A DNA stretch of 32,760 nt from Campylobacterales bacterium (lineage in GTDB: Bacteria; Campylobacterota; Campylobacteria; Campylobacterales; Sulfurimonadaceae), in contig JACUTT010000023.1 in the NCBI GenBank assembly GCA_014859655.1, positions 1 through 32,760 of the forward strand, given 5' to 3'. Positions within the stretch are counted from its first letter, which is position 1; each line of letters starts with the position of its first letter. The translations under genes were made by a program, and so were the position numbers. Positions 24,197 through 32,712 of the stretch are shown here, one piece after another. The notes beneath the pieces are model-generated. The model was not told where the DNA came from. It made no database searches and worked only from the letters and a program-made list of their open reading frames with translations.

Positions 24197-24970
24197 TTAG
24201 AAATAAATCGTATCGCCGTCATCTAAAATATGGCCGTTTTTAAGCAGCTCTGAAGCCTTTATCTCTTTTTTTATAGTCTCTGTAAAGCCTGGCTTCAAAT
24301 GATTGAAATAGAGCTTCACCTCTCTTTGCACTCCTTTAATCTCCTCTTCTGCCAATGCAGGTGTCAGATGAAGAGACTCCAGTGCAAGCGCATCCATTTC
24401 CGAGGGAAAGGTGCACTCCAACACAAGTGCGGATATCTCTGGGTATTTGTTGATCGTTTCTCTAAGGCGCGGATTTTTATAGCTATCTGCTGTTATCAGT
24501 ACCGCCGAACTGTTTTTGCGCACGATATAGCCGCAGCTTGGGACAGTGTGCACCGTTTCCATCGCTTCGATCGAGGTTATCTCGTCTATCGTGTAGACTC
24601 TGTTGAGTTCTATACTCTCATAGACGACGCTCATACTGTCTGCATTGCAAAGGGGTATCTTTGAAAAATCGGGCCAAATGACATCATTTAGAAAATGTGT
24701 TTGAATCGCCTCGAGCGTGTGTGCCAGCCCCATCAGTTTAAGCGGCTTGCTTCTGAGGGTAAAATAGGAGTCCAAAATATAGGCGATCTCGACAATATGG
24801 TCAAGATGCGAATGTGTCAGCCAGATCGTCTCAATGCGTGCCGCACCTTCGCCAAGAGAGCGCAGGAGGTTTCCCGCATCTATGGCATGCGTATCTGTCA
24901 GCAAAAACGAGCTGCTTTCCTGTTTAAAACCTTTTGCCCCGTACGCTCCCAAGATTGTAATCTTCTCCAA
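24197..24970 (-). CDS. MBL-fold metallo-hydrolase, class II cyclic-nucleotide phosphodiesterase-like
   Basis: This 257-residue protein has the metallo-beta-lactamase motif THSHLDH (His53, His55, Asp57, His58), followed by further likely metal ligands His141 (HTVPSCGYIV), Asp162 (LITADSYKN) and His224 (FNHLKP). THSHLDHI followed by a hydrophobic helix resembles the class II 3',5'-cyclic-nucleotide phosphodiesterase signature, but substrate cannot be proven; other MBL hydrolases remain possible. The start is TTG 24970 with AAAGG upstream; no ATG occurs before residue 80. It is a single gene next to the tRNA operon promoter. If it is a cAMP or cGMP phosphodiesterase, a cyclase should exist elsewhere. 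Confidence 0.75.
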   Translation of the reverse strand: MEKITILGAYGAKGFKQESSSFLLTDTHAIDAGNLLRSLGEGAARIETIWLTHSHLDHIVEIAYILDSYFTLRSKPLKLMGLAHTLEAIQTHFLNDVIWPDFSKIPLCNADSMSVVYESIELNRVYTIDEITSIEAMETVHTVPSCGYIVRKNSSAVLITADSYKNPRLRETINKYPEISALVLECTFPSEMDALALESLHLTPALAEEEIKGVQREVKLYFNHLKPGFTETIKKEIKASELLKNGHILDDGDTIYF

Positions 24971-25070
24971 GGTCTGCCTTTATCCGTTAACTAAACGTTA
25001 AATTATCTAATTTTTCCATTATACTTTATAAAGCTAAACCGTTAATAACTAAAAATTATTATACCTCATC

Positions 25071-25117
25071 TTTAGGGCACCTCTAAAAACCCCAGTTGCC
25101 TTCAGAGGTGCCCTTTA
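25071..25117. mobile_element. 39-bp miniature IS derivative with TTTA target duplication
   Basis: GGGCACCTCT (25075-25084) and AGAGGTGCCC (25104-25113) are perfect 10-bp terminal inverted repeats of a 39-bp element. It is flanked by TTTA on both sides (25071-25074 and 25114-25117). The left 29 bp match the IS end at the window edges apart from two bases (AG for AA or AC within CCCCA..TGCC). It looks like the same IS with its body deleted, probably between AGAGG microhomologies. It lies in the intergenic region upstream of yaaA. Confidence 0.8.
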
Positions 25118-25198
25118 GAGCTACCCTTTATACTTACCCTCCCCCATTTCTCTTTTGGATACAATGCTGAAAAAATTATCTTCTTTCAAGGACAGGAT

Positions 25199-25969
25199 AT
25201 GTATATTCTTTTTTCACCCAGCGAAGGCAAAAAAGAGGGCGGCACCTTTGCCCCATTAAGGGAGCAGAGCCTTCTTTTTCCTTCTCTTTACGAAAAACGT
25301 CTTCCTCTTGTGCGCAGCTATGATGAGGCTATGCTTCACGGAAGTCTGGAAGAGCTGCAAAAACTCACCGGCATCAAAAAAGAGGAAGAGATCAGAAGGT
25401 ATCAGGAGAGCCTCTTCTCCAGTCCGACCATGGCGGCAATTGAGCGCTATGACGGGGTGGCCTATGACTATCTTGACCTTGCTTCGCTTGCAGCACCGGA
25501 GAAAACGTACCTGTACGAGCAGTGTATTATCTTTTCAAACCTTTTTGGGCCAATAAGAGCCGGGGACGCTATCCCCTCATATAAATTCAAGCAGGGCCAG
25601 ACGCTTGGTGCTGTTGCTACAGAAAAAGTCTATAAACAAGAGTTCTCTTCAGCACTGGATGAACTTTTTAAGGATGAGCTTATCCTTGATCTGCGCGCCG
25701 GATTTTATGAGAAGTTCTATGCCCTTAAGCGTCCTTTTGTGACGATGAAATTTCTAAAAGAGGGGAAGGTCGTCAGCCACTGGGCAAAGGCCTACCGCGG
25801 AAAAGTGCTGCGGACCCTGGCACAGATACAGCCCAAAAACGAAGAGCAGCTTCTGGCTATAGCCTACGAAGGATTGCGCTTTGTCGAGTCAGTTGAATAT
25901 AAAAAAGGGAAGATGCTGGTATTTGAGGTGGTGGAGCAAGAGCGCTCCAAAGATCAGACCGACACCTAG
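25199..25969 (+). CDS. yaaA: Peroxide stress protein YaaA (DUF328)
   Basis: This 256-residue protein belongs to the YaaA family, which in Escherichia coli lowers free iron and limits hydroxyl-radical damage under peroxide stress. Family marks are the N-terminal LFSPSEGKK (residues 4-12), a central AIERYDGVAYDYLDL and the conserved FGPIRAGDAIPSYK (about 116-129). ATG 25199 has AAGGA 6 nt upstream. Length is normal. Its TAG stop overlaps the stop of the convergent hpf gene. A possible -10 box TACAAT lies at 25160-25165. Confidence 0.88.
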   Translation: MYILFSPSEGKKEGGTFAPLREQSLLFPSLYEKRLPLVRSYDEAMLHGSLEELQKLTGIKKEEEIRRYQESLFSSPTMAAIERYDGVAYDYLDLASLAAPEKTYLYEQCIIFSNLFGPIRAGDAIPSYKFKQGQTLGAVATEKVYKQEFSSALDELFKDELILDLRAGFYEKFYALKRPFVTMKFLKEGKVVSHWAKAYRGKVLRTLAQIQPKNEEQLLAIAYEGLRFVESVEYKKGKMLVFEVVEQERSKDQTDT

Positions 25970-26295
25970 GCTTCGACGAGCTCGAGGTCTTTCAGCGAGT
26001 CTTTTCCGTGTGAGACTACTCTGTCATGCAGGCGGCGAAGTGCTTTGGATGCTCGCTCAATCGCCAAGTCAATAGCCGTGTCAAGATCTTTGTCCCCTTG
26101 GTTGATAACGACCGGGTTGGTATGGGCGATGTGCATATTGAACTCGACATTCACCCCGTTTTTTATTTCCGAAACGACCACATTGATGCTGGTGATCTCT
26201 AATTTATATTTTAAAAAACTCTCAAAAGCTGCTTCGATGTGCTGACGGTTAAAGTCGCTGAGCACAATGTGTCTTCCTGTAATCGTTGTGTTCAT
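25966..26295 (-). CDS. hpf: Ribosome hibernation promoting factor (short HPF/RaiA family)
   Basis: This 109-residue protein binds the 30S decoding channel in stationary phase and inactivates ribosomes. The sequence starts MNTTITGRHIVLSDFNRQHI and shows the alternating beta/alpha pattern (ITSINVVVSEIKNGVNVEFN; DLDTAIDLAIERASKALRRL). It lacks the C-terminal dimerisation domain of long HPF, so it is the short type. ATG 26295 has AAGGAG upstream. Its stop shares CTAG with the yaaA stop, tail to tail. Confidence 0.85.
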   Translation of the reverse strand: MNTTITGRHIVLSDFNRQHIEAAFESFLKYKLEITSINVVVSEIKNGVNVEFNMHIAHTNPVVINQGDKDLDTAIDLAIERASKALRRLHDRVVSHGKDSLKDLELVEA

Positions 26296-26399
26296 AATCT
26301 ACTCCTTGTTTGGACATTTTCAAGTGTAACCCGCCTTGGCTTATGAAACTCTTATGTGAAAATTTTTACTGTATAATTCCAAAAAAACAGGGGCCCTAC

Positions 26400-26732
26400 A
26401 TGGATGAGACACTAAACGATCTGGACGCATTAAAAAACAGACTCAAGAAGGCGCCTGCACTTGTCTTGTACTTCAGCTCACCCTCTTGCAGTGTCTGCCA
26501 TGTGCTACGCCCCAAGCTGATGCAAGCTCTTGCCGCAACCTACCCTGCTATAGCACGCTGCCATGTTGACATTGCGTTGACCCCGGAGATCGCGGCAGCG
26601 TTTCAGGTCTTCAGTGCGCCGACGATCATGGTGTTTTTTGAGGAAAGAGAGTTTATCCGCAAGGGGCGTGCGGTGAGTGTCGAGGCGCTGCTCGAGGAGA
26701 TACGCCGCCCCTACGAGCTTATGAACGCCTAA
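26400..26732 (+). CDS. Thioredoxin-family protein
   Basis: This 110-residue protein has a thioredoxin fold with active site SCSVCH (Cys30, Cys33) after LVLYFSSPS and a cis-proline loop FSAPTIMVFF (Pro74). The active-site dipeptide is SV rather than the GP of classical thioredoxin, so it is probably a specialised disulfide reductase. There is no signal peptide, so it is cytoplasmic. ATG 26400 is preferred: AGGGG is upstream and a TATAAT lies at 26372-26377. An in-frame TTG 26310 would add 30 unrelated residues. Its TAA stop overlaps the stop of the convergent methyltransferase gene. Confidence 0.82.
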   Translation: MDETLNDLDALKNRLKKAPALVLYFSSPSCSVCHVLRPKLMQALAATYPAIARCHVDIALTPEIAAAFQVFSAPTIMVFFEEREFIRKGRAVSVEALLEEIRRPYELMNA

Positions 26733-27490
26733 GAGTAGTAGGCGAGGAGTGCTGCTGTTACGGCCACATTGAGCGACTCGACGCCGTTTTTCATCGGAAT
26801 ACTGAGTGTCTTATTGGCCAGTCTCTCCACTTCACGGCTCACTCCTTCACTCTCGTTACCTAGGACAAAAATCGTCTTTTTGCCAAGCTTGAGATCAAAA
26901 AGCGAGTCCTGGGCGTGTGAGGAGAGGGCATAGATATCCGCTCCGTCTTCTTTGAATCTCGGCAGAATTTTTTCCAGCTCGTCGCAGTAGAGTATCCTCG
27001 TCTTGAAAAGGGTTCCCGCGCTCGCCTTGATGACCAGCGGCGAAATCTTGGCCGAGCCTTTTTTAGGCAGGATAAGACCGTCGGCAAAACCGGCCGCGAC
27101 AGAACGGATGATCATCCCAAGGTTTTGCGGGTTGTGCACCGAATCCAGCGCGATATAGCGGTAGGATTGAGAGGGGCGCTTTAAAAACTCTTCGGCGCAA
27201 AGGTAGGAGTTGGCTTCGATGTCCGCGGCAATTCCCTGATCCTGTTTGGAATTTTTTGAGATGCGCGAGAGCGCTGCCTTGGAGTGGTAGACGATCTCCA
27301 CTCCCTTCTTCTCGCACAGCTCTACTATCGTGCTGATCGTTCCATCTTGTCTGTTGGAGTCCGCCATATGTACCTTGGCAACAGCGATCCCCTTCTCTTC
27401 AAGCATCTCCAAAACAACATTGCGTCCATAGACCGTAATCAGTCGCTCGAAGTTTTTCTTTTTTTCATTATAGGCTGAGGAATTTTCCAT
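26729..27490 (-). CDS. TrmH/SpoU-family RNA 2'-O-methyltransferase, RlmB-like
   Basis: This 253-residue enzyme transfers methyl groups from S-adenosylmethionine to a ribose 2'-OH, most likely of 23S rRNA. The N-terminal substrate-binding domain begins VYGRNVVLEML, as in RlmB. The SPOUT domain has all three motifs: NPQNLGMIIRSVAAG, FVLGNESEGVSREV and SIPMKNGVESLNVAVTAALL, which form the trefoil knot. ATG 27490 was chosen from domain start; ATG 27556 gives 22 extra residues and neither has a strong Shine-Dalgarno. It follows tkt closely and is probably the last gene of that operon. Confidence 0.85.
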   Translation of the reverse strand: MENSSAYNEKKKNFERLITVYGRNVVLEMLEEKGIAVAKVHMADSNRQDGTISTIVELCEKKGVEIVYHSKAALSRISKNSKQDQGIAADIEANSYLCAEEFLKRPSQSYRYIALDSVHNPQNLGMIIRSVAAGFADGLILPKKGSAKISPLVIKASAGTLFKTRILYCDELEKILPRFKEDGADIYALSSHAQDSLFDLKLGKKTIFVLGNESEGVSREVERLANKTLSIPMKNGVESLNVAVTAALLAYYS

Positions 27491-27564
27491 AGGCAGTATG
27501 ATTCTTTCGTGTGAGGAGTTTGGTGGAGAATGGAATCTGCCCTTGTAAAAGGGCATAAAACTGA

Positions 27565-29472
27565 CTAAAAGAGCCTGTCAGCTATCGCTTCGGGGCTGAA
27601 GCCGAACTTTTCAAAAAGCTCTCCCGCCGGTGCGGAAGCCCCGAAACTGTCCATGTTGATGATCTCGTCGGCAAAACGGTACCATTCCAGCGCGCGTGCC
27701 GCTTCTATGGCAACGACTCGCTCGGTTTTGATGATCGTGTCCAGGTAGCTCTTCTCCTGCTCGAGCAGAAGGTCAAAACAGGGTACAGAGACGACGTTGG
27801 CGCCAATACCTCTGGAGGCAAGAAGGGCTCTTGTCTTCATCGCCGTTTCTACTTCGGAACCTGAGGCCATCAGCGTGATCGTCGCATTGGCAGACTCCTC
27901 AAGAAGATAGCCTCCGCGTGAAGCCTCGCCGCAGACCGCATCAGGAAGAAGCGGAAGGTTTTGGCGGGAACAGACAAAGGCGGAAGGAGAAGTTTTCATC
28001 TCTATCGCTTTTTTCCATGCTTCAACATTTTCCTTTCCGTCCGCCGGGCGCCAGACATAGAAGTTCGGAAGTGCTCTAAACTGCGAAAGGTGCTCAATCG
28101 GCTGGTGTGTCGGGCCGTCTTCGCCCACGCCGATGCTGTCGTGCGTCCAGACAAAGAATTGCTGGATACCGCTCAGTGCCGCGATACGCGCTGCGGGCTT
28201 GAGGTAGTCGGAGAAGACGAAGAAGGTCGCCGAAAAGGGCATCAATGGACCGTAAAGCGCAATCGCGTTCGTGATCGAGGCCATCGCATGCTCGCGGATA
28301 CCAAAATAGATGTTTTTTCCCTTCGGAAAAATGCCCATATCTGTCAGTTCTGTCTTGTTCGAAGGGCTAAGATCCGCCGAACCGCCGAGAAAGCCGGGAA
28401 TCGCTTTGGCGATCGCGTTGAGTACCTTTCCATTGGTATTACGTGTCGCGTCAGCCTTGTCAAATGTCGGCCACTGTATCCGGGAGAAGTCAGGATTCAA
28501 GAGCGCCTCAAGCGCCTCGTTCTGCTCCATCAGCGGAAGCTCTTTAAGGCGATGTTTCCATTCGCGCTCCGCCAGGTCACCCGACTCGATCGCACATCTG
28601 AAACGTGCCATCACGTCGACATCGACAAAGAACTTTTTAAGCGGATCAAAACCGGCTTTACTTTTTGCTATGGAGATCACCTCCTCGCCCAAAGGTGCGC
28701 CGTGGGAGTGATGAGAGCCCTCAAGCTTGCCTGCTCCCTTCGCGATAAGCGTGTTGGCGATGATCAACGAAGGTTTGTCGGAAGTTTTTGCATTTACTAT
28801 AGCCGCGTCTATCTCCTCGTAGTTGTGCCCGTCTATAGACTGCACATCCCAGCCCTGCGCCTCGAAGCGTTTGCTAATGTTTTCGGAGATGCTAAGTTCT
28901 GTGGAGCCCTCGATGGTGATCTTGTTCGAATCATAGATCAAGATAAGATTGTCCAGCTTGTTGTGCCCCGCAATCGAGCAGGCCTCATAAGAGATCCCTT
29001 CTTCCAAGTCGCCGTCGCCGCAGAGGCAGTAGACGTGGTGATCGATCACCTTGGCAGTCTCGGAGTTGGTCTGCGCGCCCACGAATTTTGATGCCATAGA
29101 AAAGCCGACCGCATTGGCTATACCCTGCCCCAGCGGTCCTGTCGTTATCTCTACCCCTTCTGTATGTCCGTACTCGGGGTGACCCGGAGTCTTAGAGTCC
29201 AGCTGGCGGAAATTTTTAAGGTCCTCGACCTCAAGACCGTATCCCCAAAGGTAGTAGAGCGAATAGATAAGTCCCGTAGCGTGGCCGCCGGAGAAGACCA
29301 GGCGGTCGCGGTTGAGCCATTTTGGGTTTTTCGGGTTGTGCGAGAGGTGTTCACTCAGCACTACCGCGATATCGGCAAGTCCCATCGGTGCACCTGGGTG
29401 GCCTGAGTTGGCCGCTTGAACCATATCGGCTGCTAAAAATCTAATCGTATCTGCCATCTTTTGACGCATCAT
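27565..29472 (-). CDS. tkt: Transketolase
   Basis: This 635-residue thiamine-diphosphate enzyme moves two-carbon units between sugar phosphates in the pentose phosphate pathway and, in autotrophs, carbon metabolism. Key parts are ANSGHPGAPMG (residues 21-31), the cofactor motif CGDGDLEEGIS, the central GIREHAM and EDGPTHQPIEHL. The length is close to the usual 640-670. ATG 29472 has AAGGAAG upstream. It follows ispA by 67 bp; the order ybaB-PDZ-ispA-tkt is also known from Campylobacter. Confidence 0.96.
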   Translation of the reverse strand: MMRQKMADTIRFLAADMVQAANSGHPGAPMGLADIAVVLSEHLSHNPKNPKWLNRDRLVFSGGHATGLIYSLYYLWGYGLEVEDLKNFRQLDSKTPGHPEYGHTEGVEITTGPLGQGIANAVGFSMASKFVGAQTNSETAKVIDHHVYCLCGDGDLEEGISYEACSIAGHNKLDNLILIYDSNKITIEGSTELSISENISKRFEAQGWDVQSIDGHNYEEIDAAIVNAKTSDKPSLIIANTLIAKGAGKLEGSHHSHGAPLGEEVISIAKSKAGFDPLKKFFVDVDVMARFRCAIESGDLAEREWKHRLKELPLMEQNEALEALLNPDFSRIQWPTFDKADATRNTNGKVLNAIAKAIPGFLGGSADLSPSNKTELTDMGIFPKGKNIYFGIREHAMASITNAIALYGPLMPFSATFFVFSDYLKPAARIAALSGIQQFFVWTHDSIGVGEDGPTHQPIEHLSQFRALPNFYVWRPADGKENVEAWKKAIEMKTSPSAFVCSRQNLPLLPDAVCGEASRGGYLLEESANATITLMASGSEVETAMKTRALLASRGIGANVVSVPCFDLLLEQEKSYLDTIIKTERVVAIEAARALEWYRFADEIINMDSFGASAPAGELFEKFGFSPEAIADRLF

Positions 29473-29539
29473 ATCTTCCTTCTGTCTGTTTCATATGTGG
29501 AGATCAAAACGCGCCGCAGCGGATTTTGATCTCTGCATA

Positions 29540-30388
29540 TTAGGCTTTGTGGCGTGCCAGATAACCTAAAAGCAGTGGCGAAAGTTCGTCGTAGAGCCTT
29601 TCGTCAAAGCCCTTGAACTGTTCGCCCAGCTCAGAGGCCAGCGTGTCCGCCTCTGCTATAGCACCTGCCAGGCCCAAAAGGGTGACAAAGCTGTTTTTAT
29701 CGCCATCGTTCTGCGTCGTCTTGCCCGCCTCTTGCGAACTCTGGGTCACATCCAGGATGTCGTCTTGGACCTGAAACAGAAGTCCCAGCTTGATGCCGAA
29801 GGCATAGAGCTCTTCGGCCAGGGCTTTTTTGCCGGCAATGATCGCGCCCATCTTCAGCGAGGCCGCAATAAGCTTGGCTGTTTTGTTGATGTGCAAAAGC
29901 TTGATCTGCTCCAGACTCAATGCCTGGTTCTCAAAGTGACAGTCGATCGCCTGTCCCAGCACCATACCCGCCAATCCGCCATTCGAGGCCAATTCGCGGA
30001 TCAGTCTGACCCGTATCTCATCCGAGAATGCGGCATTACTGAGAATCTCAAAGGCGTAGGTGTTCAGCGCGTCTCCTGCAAGGATCGCCGTGACCTCATC
30101 ATAGCTGACGTGCAGGGTCTTTTTGCCGCGACGAAGGTCCGCATTGTCCATTGCCGGAAGGTCATCATGGATCAATGAGTAGGTGTGCAGAAGCTCAACC
30201 GCATAAGCGGCTGCGTAGGCTGAGTCCAAAAGGAGCCTGTTGTAGGCCTTCACCACGCCCAGCAGCAGGGCCGGGCGAAATCGTTTTCCTCCCGCAAGCA
30301 GCATCTCATGGAGCGCCGCCTCATAGTGGGGGTGAAAACTTTTGGCATGGGGAAGATGTGAACTCAGATATGCTTCAAACGCCTGCAA
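29540..30388 (-). CDS. ispA: Geranyl/farnesyl diphosphate synthase
   Basis: This 282-residue prenyltransferase joins isopentenyl diphosphate to allylic diphosphates to make farnesyl diphosphate for quinones and undecaprenyl carriers. The first aspartate-rich motif DDLPAMD (75-81) with following ADLRRGKKT and the second motif QDDILD (about residue 212) are intact. The start is TTG 30388, with AGG 6 nt upstream; the next Met lies inside the conserved GGKRFRP region, so TTG is needed. It lies 36 bp after the PDZ-protein gene. Confidence 0.93.
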   Translation of the reverse strand: MQAFEAYLSSHLPHAKSFHPHYEAALHEMLLAGGKRFRPALLLGVVKAYNRLLLDSAYAAAYAVELLHTYSLIHDDLPAMDNADLRRGKKTLHVSYDEVTAILAGDALNTYAFEILSNAAFSDEIRVRLIRELASNGGLAGMVLGQAIDCHFENQALSLEQIKLLHINKTAKLIAASLKMGAIIAGKKALAEELYAFGIKLGLLFQVQDDILDVTQSSQEAGKTTQNDGDKNSFVTLLGLAGAIAEADTLASELGEQFKGFDERLYDELSPLLLGYLARHKA

Positions 30389-30437
30389 GGGAACCTACTT
30401 TTTTTTGTTGCTGAAATGATAACTATTTTTTGCTGTT

Positions 30438-31424
30438 TTACGGCTTTGGGAAGCGGATGAAGAAATCAAATCCGCTACGTCTGAACAGCAGGACGATCAC
30501 CTTATTTGTACTCATCTTCTCTCGCGAGAGGTGCTGACGGATCCCTTCTAGCGTGGAGACATTTTTCCCCATCACCTGAAGCAGACGGTCTCCCTTTTTG
30601 ATCTCATACTTCGGGTTGTCACTTTTAACCTCAAGCTTCTCGTCAAGTTCCAGTCCGAAGAGATTGAAGAAGCTGTCAGGAACAAGTCCGCCGCTTAGGC
30701 ATTTTTGCATCAAGGTCTCGAGCTTCATCTTTTTTTTCGCTCGCTCTATGACAAAACTGTGCACACTCCCGGGTTTTGAAAAGAGTATCTCCCGGCTCAC
30801 CCGAGAGGCATTTAGAACCTTTTTACCGTTCATCTCAAGGATGATGTCATCCAGCAGAAAAGGGGAATCTTCAAAAAACGGGTTCACCTCCGCAACACGC
30901 ACCCCCTCCTTGTCACAAAGACGGATGCCAATGTCGCCGTAGACCACCTCTTTTGACTCTAAAAAACGGCGGATATAGGTTTTTTCTATAACCCCTTTCG
31001 GCGTCGCCAGAGCGACTATGCCGCAGCAGGTGCCGGTGATAAGGGCATTTTCACTCAGGGGCGCAGAAAACTGCGCCAGACGGTTCAGCCCTATCTGAGG
31101 ACTAAGTATCTTCCCCTCGCTTATCCCGCCGGGAAGAACAGCCGCGAGCACCTTGGGCGTGTTGCTGTAAAATTTGAAAACGTGCTTGAAGGGTTTGGGA
31201 GATTTCACAAGGTTCAGACCCAAAAAGGGGTCGCGCTTAAGCACCTCAAAGGCGGGAGGCTCTTCGGAATAGAACAGTGCGTGCTCATTGTCGACCGCGA
31301 AGGCCTGGGTAGTGCCTATTGTGAACGAACTGACCTGATATTTGAGCTGACAGGACTTAAAATCCGCAGGTGATGAAAAAAGTGCAAGGGGAATAAAGAG
31401 GAAAAATATATAGCAAAATCTCAT
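30438..31424 (-). CDS. Exported PDZ-domain protein
   Basis: This 328-residue protein has a signal peptide (FCYIFFLFIPLALFSSPA) and a PDZ-like domain at about residues 168-230 (GIRLCDKEGVRVAEVNPFFE, then DDIILEMNGKKV), with a second, weaker PDZ-like repeat near the C-terminus (KYEIKKGDRLLQVMGKNVST). There is no protease catalytic triad in view; the CC at about residue 138 (GTCCGIVALA) is notable but of unknown meaning. Proteins of this type are frequent upstream of ispA in this phylum and have no proven function. ATG 31424 overlaps the ybaB stop (TGATG), so translation is coupled. Confidence 0.8.
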   Translation of the reverse strand: MRFCYIFFLFIPLALFSSPADFKSCQLKYQVSSFTIGTTQAFAVDNEHALFYSEEPPAFEVLKRDPFLGLNLVKSPKPFKHVFKFYSNTPKVLAAVLPGGISEGKILSPQIGLNRLAQFSAPLSENALITGTCCGIVALATPKGVIEKTYIRRFLESKEVVYGDIGIRLCDKEGVRVAEVNPFFEDSPFLLDDIILEMNGKKVLNASRVSREILFSKPGSVHSFVIERAKKKMKLETLMQKCLSGGLVPDSFFNLFGLELDEKLEVKSDNPKYEIKKGDRLLQVMGKNVSTLEGIRQHLSREKMSTNKVIVLLFRRSGFDFFIRFPKP

Positions 31425-31741
31425 CACTTCTGCCCGAACAGATTGCCCATGCTGCCGAACATTCCTGCAACTGAGTTCTTCTTGTCGTCTTCGAGCATTT
31501 TGTTGACATCGTTGATGCAGGAGATCAGCAGTATCTCCAAAGAGGCCTTATCCTGAAGCAAGGAGTTATCGATGCTGATGTCGATAACCTCACCCTTTCC
31601 GCTCATCGTGATGCAGAGCATTCCGCCGCCGGCCTTCGCCACGTACGTTTTGCTCTGCATTTCAGCTTCGAGCTTCCGGCTCTCTTCTTGAGCCTTCTCC
31701 AAGAGTTTTCCCATCTCGTCGAGGTTCATCTTCTCAAACAT
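31424..31741 (-). CDS. YbaB/EbfC nucleoid-associated protein
   Basis: This 105-residue protein is of the small DNA-binding YbaB/EbfC family, a dimer with an N-terminal helix (MGKLLEKAQEESRKLEAEMQ), a central beta-sheet with the family pattern AGGGMLCITMSGKGEVIDIS and a C-terminal helix. The end is glycine/methionine-rich (GMFGSMGNLFGQK). ATG 31741 has AAGGT overlapping the panD stop. The gene is coupled to the downstream PDZ gene. Confidence 0.88.
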   Translation of the reverse strand: MFEKMNLDEMGKLLEKAQEESRKLEAEMQSKTYVAKAGGGMLCITMSGKGEVIDISIDNSLLQDKASLEILLISCINDVNKMLEDDKKNSVAGMFGSMGNLFGQK

Positions 31742-31750
31742 TGTTTTACC

Positions 31751-32119
31751 TTAGATCTCGTCTAAGATTTCGTCGATATTGTTGTCGTCATTAAGCAGGA
31801 CAACCTTCGGTTTGTAGGTCTCAAGCTCTTTCTCATCATAAGTCGCATAGGCAACGATAATGATCTTGTCGCCCTTGTGGACCTTGCGTGCTGCAGCGCC
31901 GTTGAGGCAGATGTCGCGTTTGCCGCGCTCGCCCAAAATAGTGTAGGTCGAAAAGCGCTCGCCGTTGTTTATGTTCAAGATCTCGACCTTCTGTCCCACG
32001 CGCAGCTTGGCGGCTTCAAGAAGTTCTTCATCAATAGTAATCGAGCCGACATAGTTCAGGTTGGCGTCGGTCACCGTAGCACGGTGGATCTTACTATAGA
32101 GCATTTCCATTGTCATCAT
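31751..32119 (-). CDS. panD: Aspartate 1-decarboxylase
   Basis: This 122-residue pyruvoyl enzyme makes beta-alanine for pantothenate and coenzyme A. The self-cleavage site is VGSITID with Ser26 giving the pyruvoyl group. The lead segment [18 protein letters not shown] and the block [18 protein letters not shown] are typical. ATG 32119 has AAGGA 5 nt upstream; an ATG directly after it is also possible. The gene is 6 bp after the ferredoxin gene. Confidence 0.96.
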   Translation of the reverse strand: MMTMEMLYSKIHRATVTDANLNYVGSITIDEELLEAAKLRVGQKVEILNINNGERFSTYTILGERGKRDICLNGAAARKVHKGDKIIIVAYATYDEKELETYKPKVVLLNDDNNIDEILDEI

Positions 32120-32125
32120 CTGTCC

Positions 32126-32500
32126 TTAGCGACCCATCTGCTTCATCATAGCAGCTGGAGTTATCGGCGCATCCCACAGCTCTTCGCTGATCACATACTC
32201 CTCAACGACATTGCCGCCGATAATGTGCTCTTCGATGATACGGGTGATCTTCTCTTTGTTAAGGCCGACATACATCGTATGGCCAGGCTCTACAAGCATG
32301 ATAGGGCCGGCGTTACAGCGGTTCATACACCCTGTCTGAATAGGCTGAACGGTGCCGATGATCCCTTTTTGCATCAGGGTCTGCGCCAAATGCTGGAAAA
32401 GGTCCTGGTTTTCTGCCGTCACACATGATGGCTTCGGCATGCCCGGAGGTGCCGACTGCTGGCACTTAAAAATATAAAATGAAGGTTGAGGGATTCCCAT
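32126..32500 (-). CDS. Thioredoxin-like [2Fe-2S] ferredoxin
   Basis: This 124-residue protein has the four cysteines of the thioredoxin-like [2Fe-2S] family, Cys13, Cys26, Cys58 and Cys62 (TGCMNRCNAGPIMLVEP). The N-terminal CQQSAPPGMPKPSC arrangement is typical of stand-alone ferredoxins related to the NuoE fold. It probably carries electrons for an unknown partner. ATG 32500 has AGGAG upstream. It is the first gene of the operon continuing with panD. Confidence 0.88.
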   Translation of the reverse strand: MGIPQPSFYIFKCQQSAPPGMPKPSCVTAENQDLFQHLAQTLMQKGIIGTVQPIQTGCMNRCNAGPIMLVEPGHTMYVGLNKEKITRIIEEHIIGGNVVEEYVISEELWDAPITPAAMMKQMGR

Positions 32501-32712
32501 AGCTTCTCCTGACTAAAATTAATGGCGCAATTATAGCGAATGAAAATTAAAGCCTATGCCTAGCTGTGATTTATTAAGTTTTTTATTAGACTCAGCTACA
32601 CAATTAGCACATAGATTGTATGACTCCCCTCTGCTCACCAATGTCTCTTAAGCCGCTTTTTTCTCACACTGTAGCTCCATAAGAGCAAACATCGCGTGCA
32701 TCAAGTGCTATA
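32501..32712. other. Operon upstream region, truncated-looking stretch next to the IS
   Basis: A -10 box TATAAT (32535-32530, minus strand) probably starts the ferredoxin operon about 40 nt before its first codon; no good -35 box is seen. Between 32650 and 32700 the minus strand has a short frame (MHAMFALMELQCEKKAA) that begins right next to the IS end; it could be the 3' remainder of a gene cut by the element, but this is weak. Confidence 0.4.
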
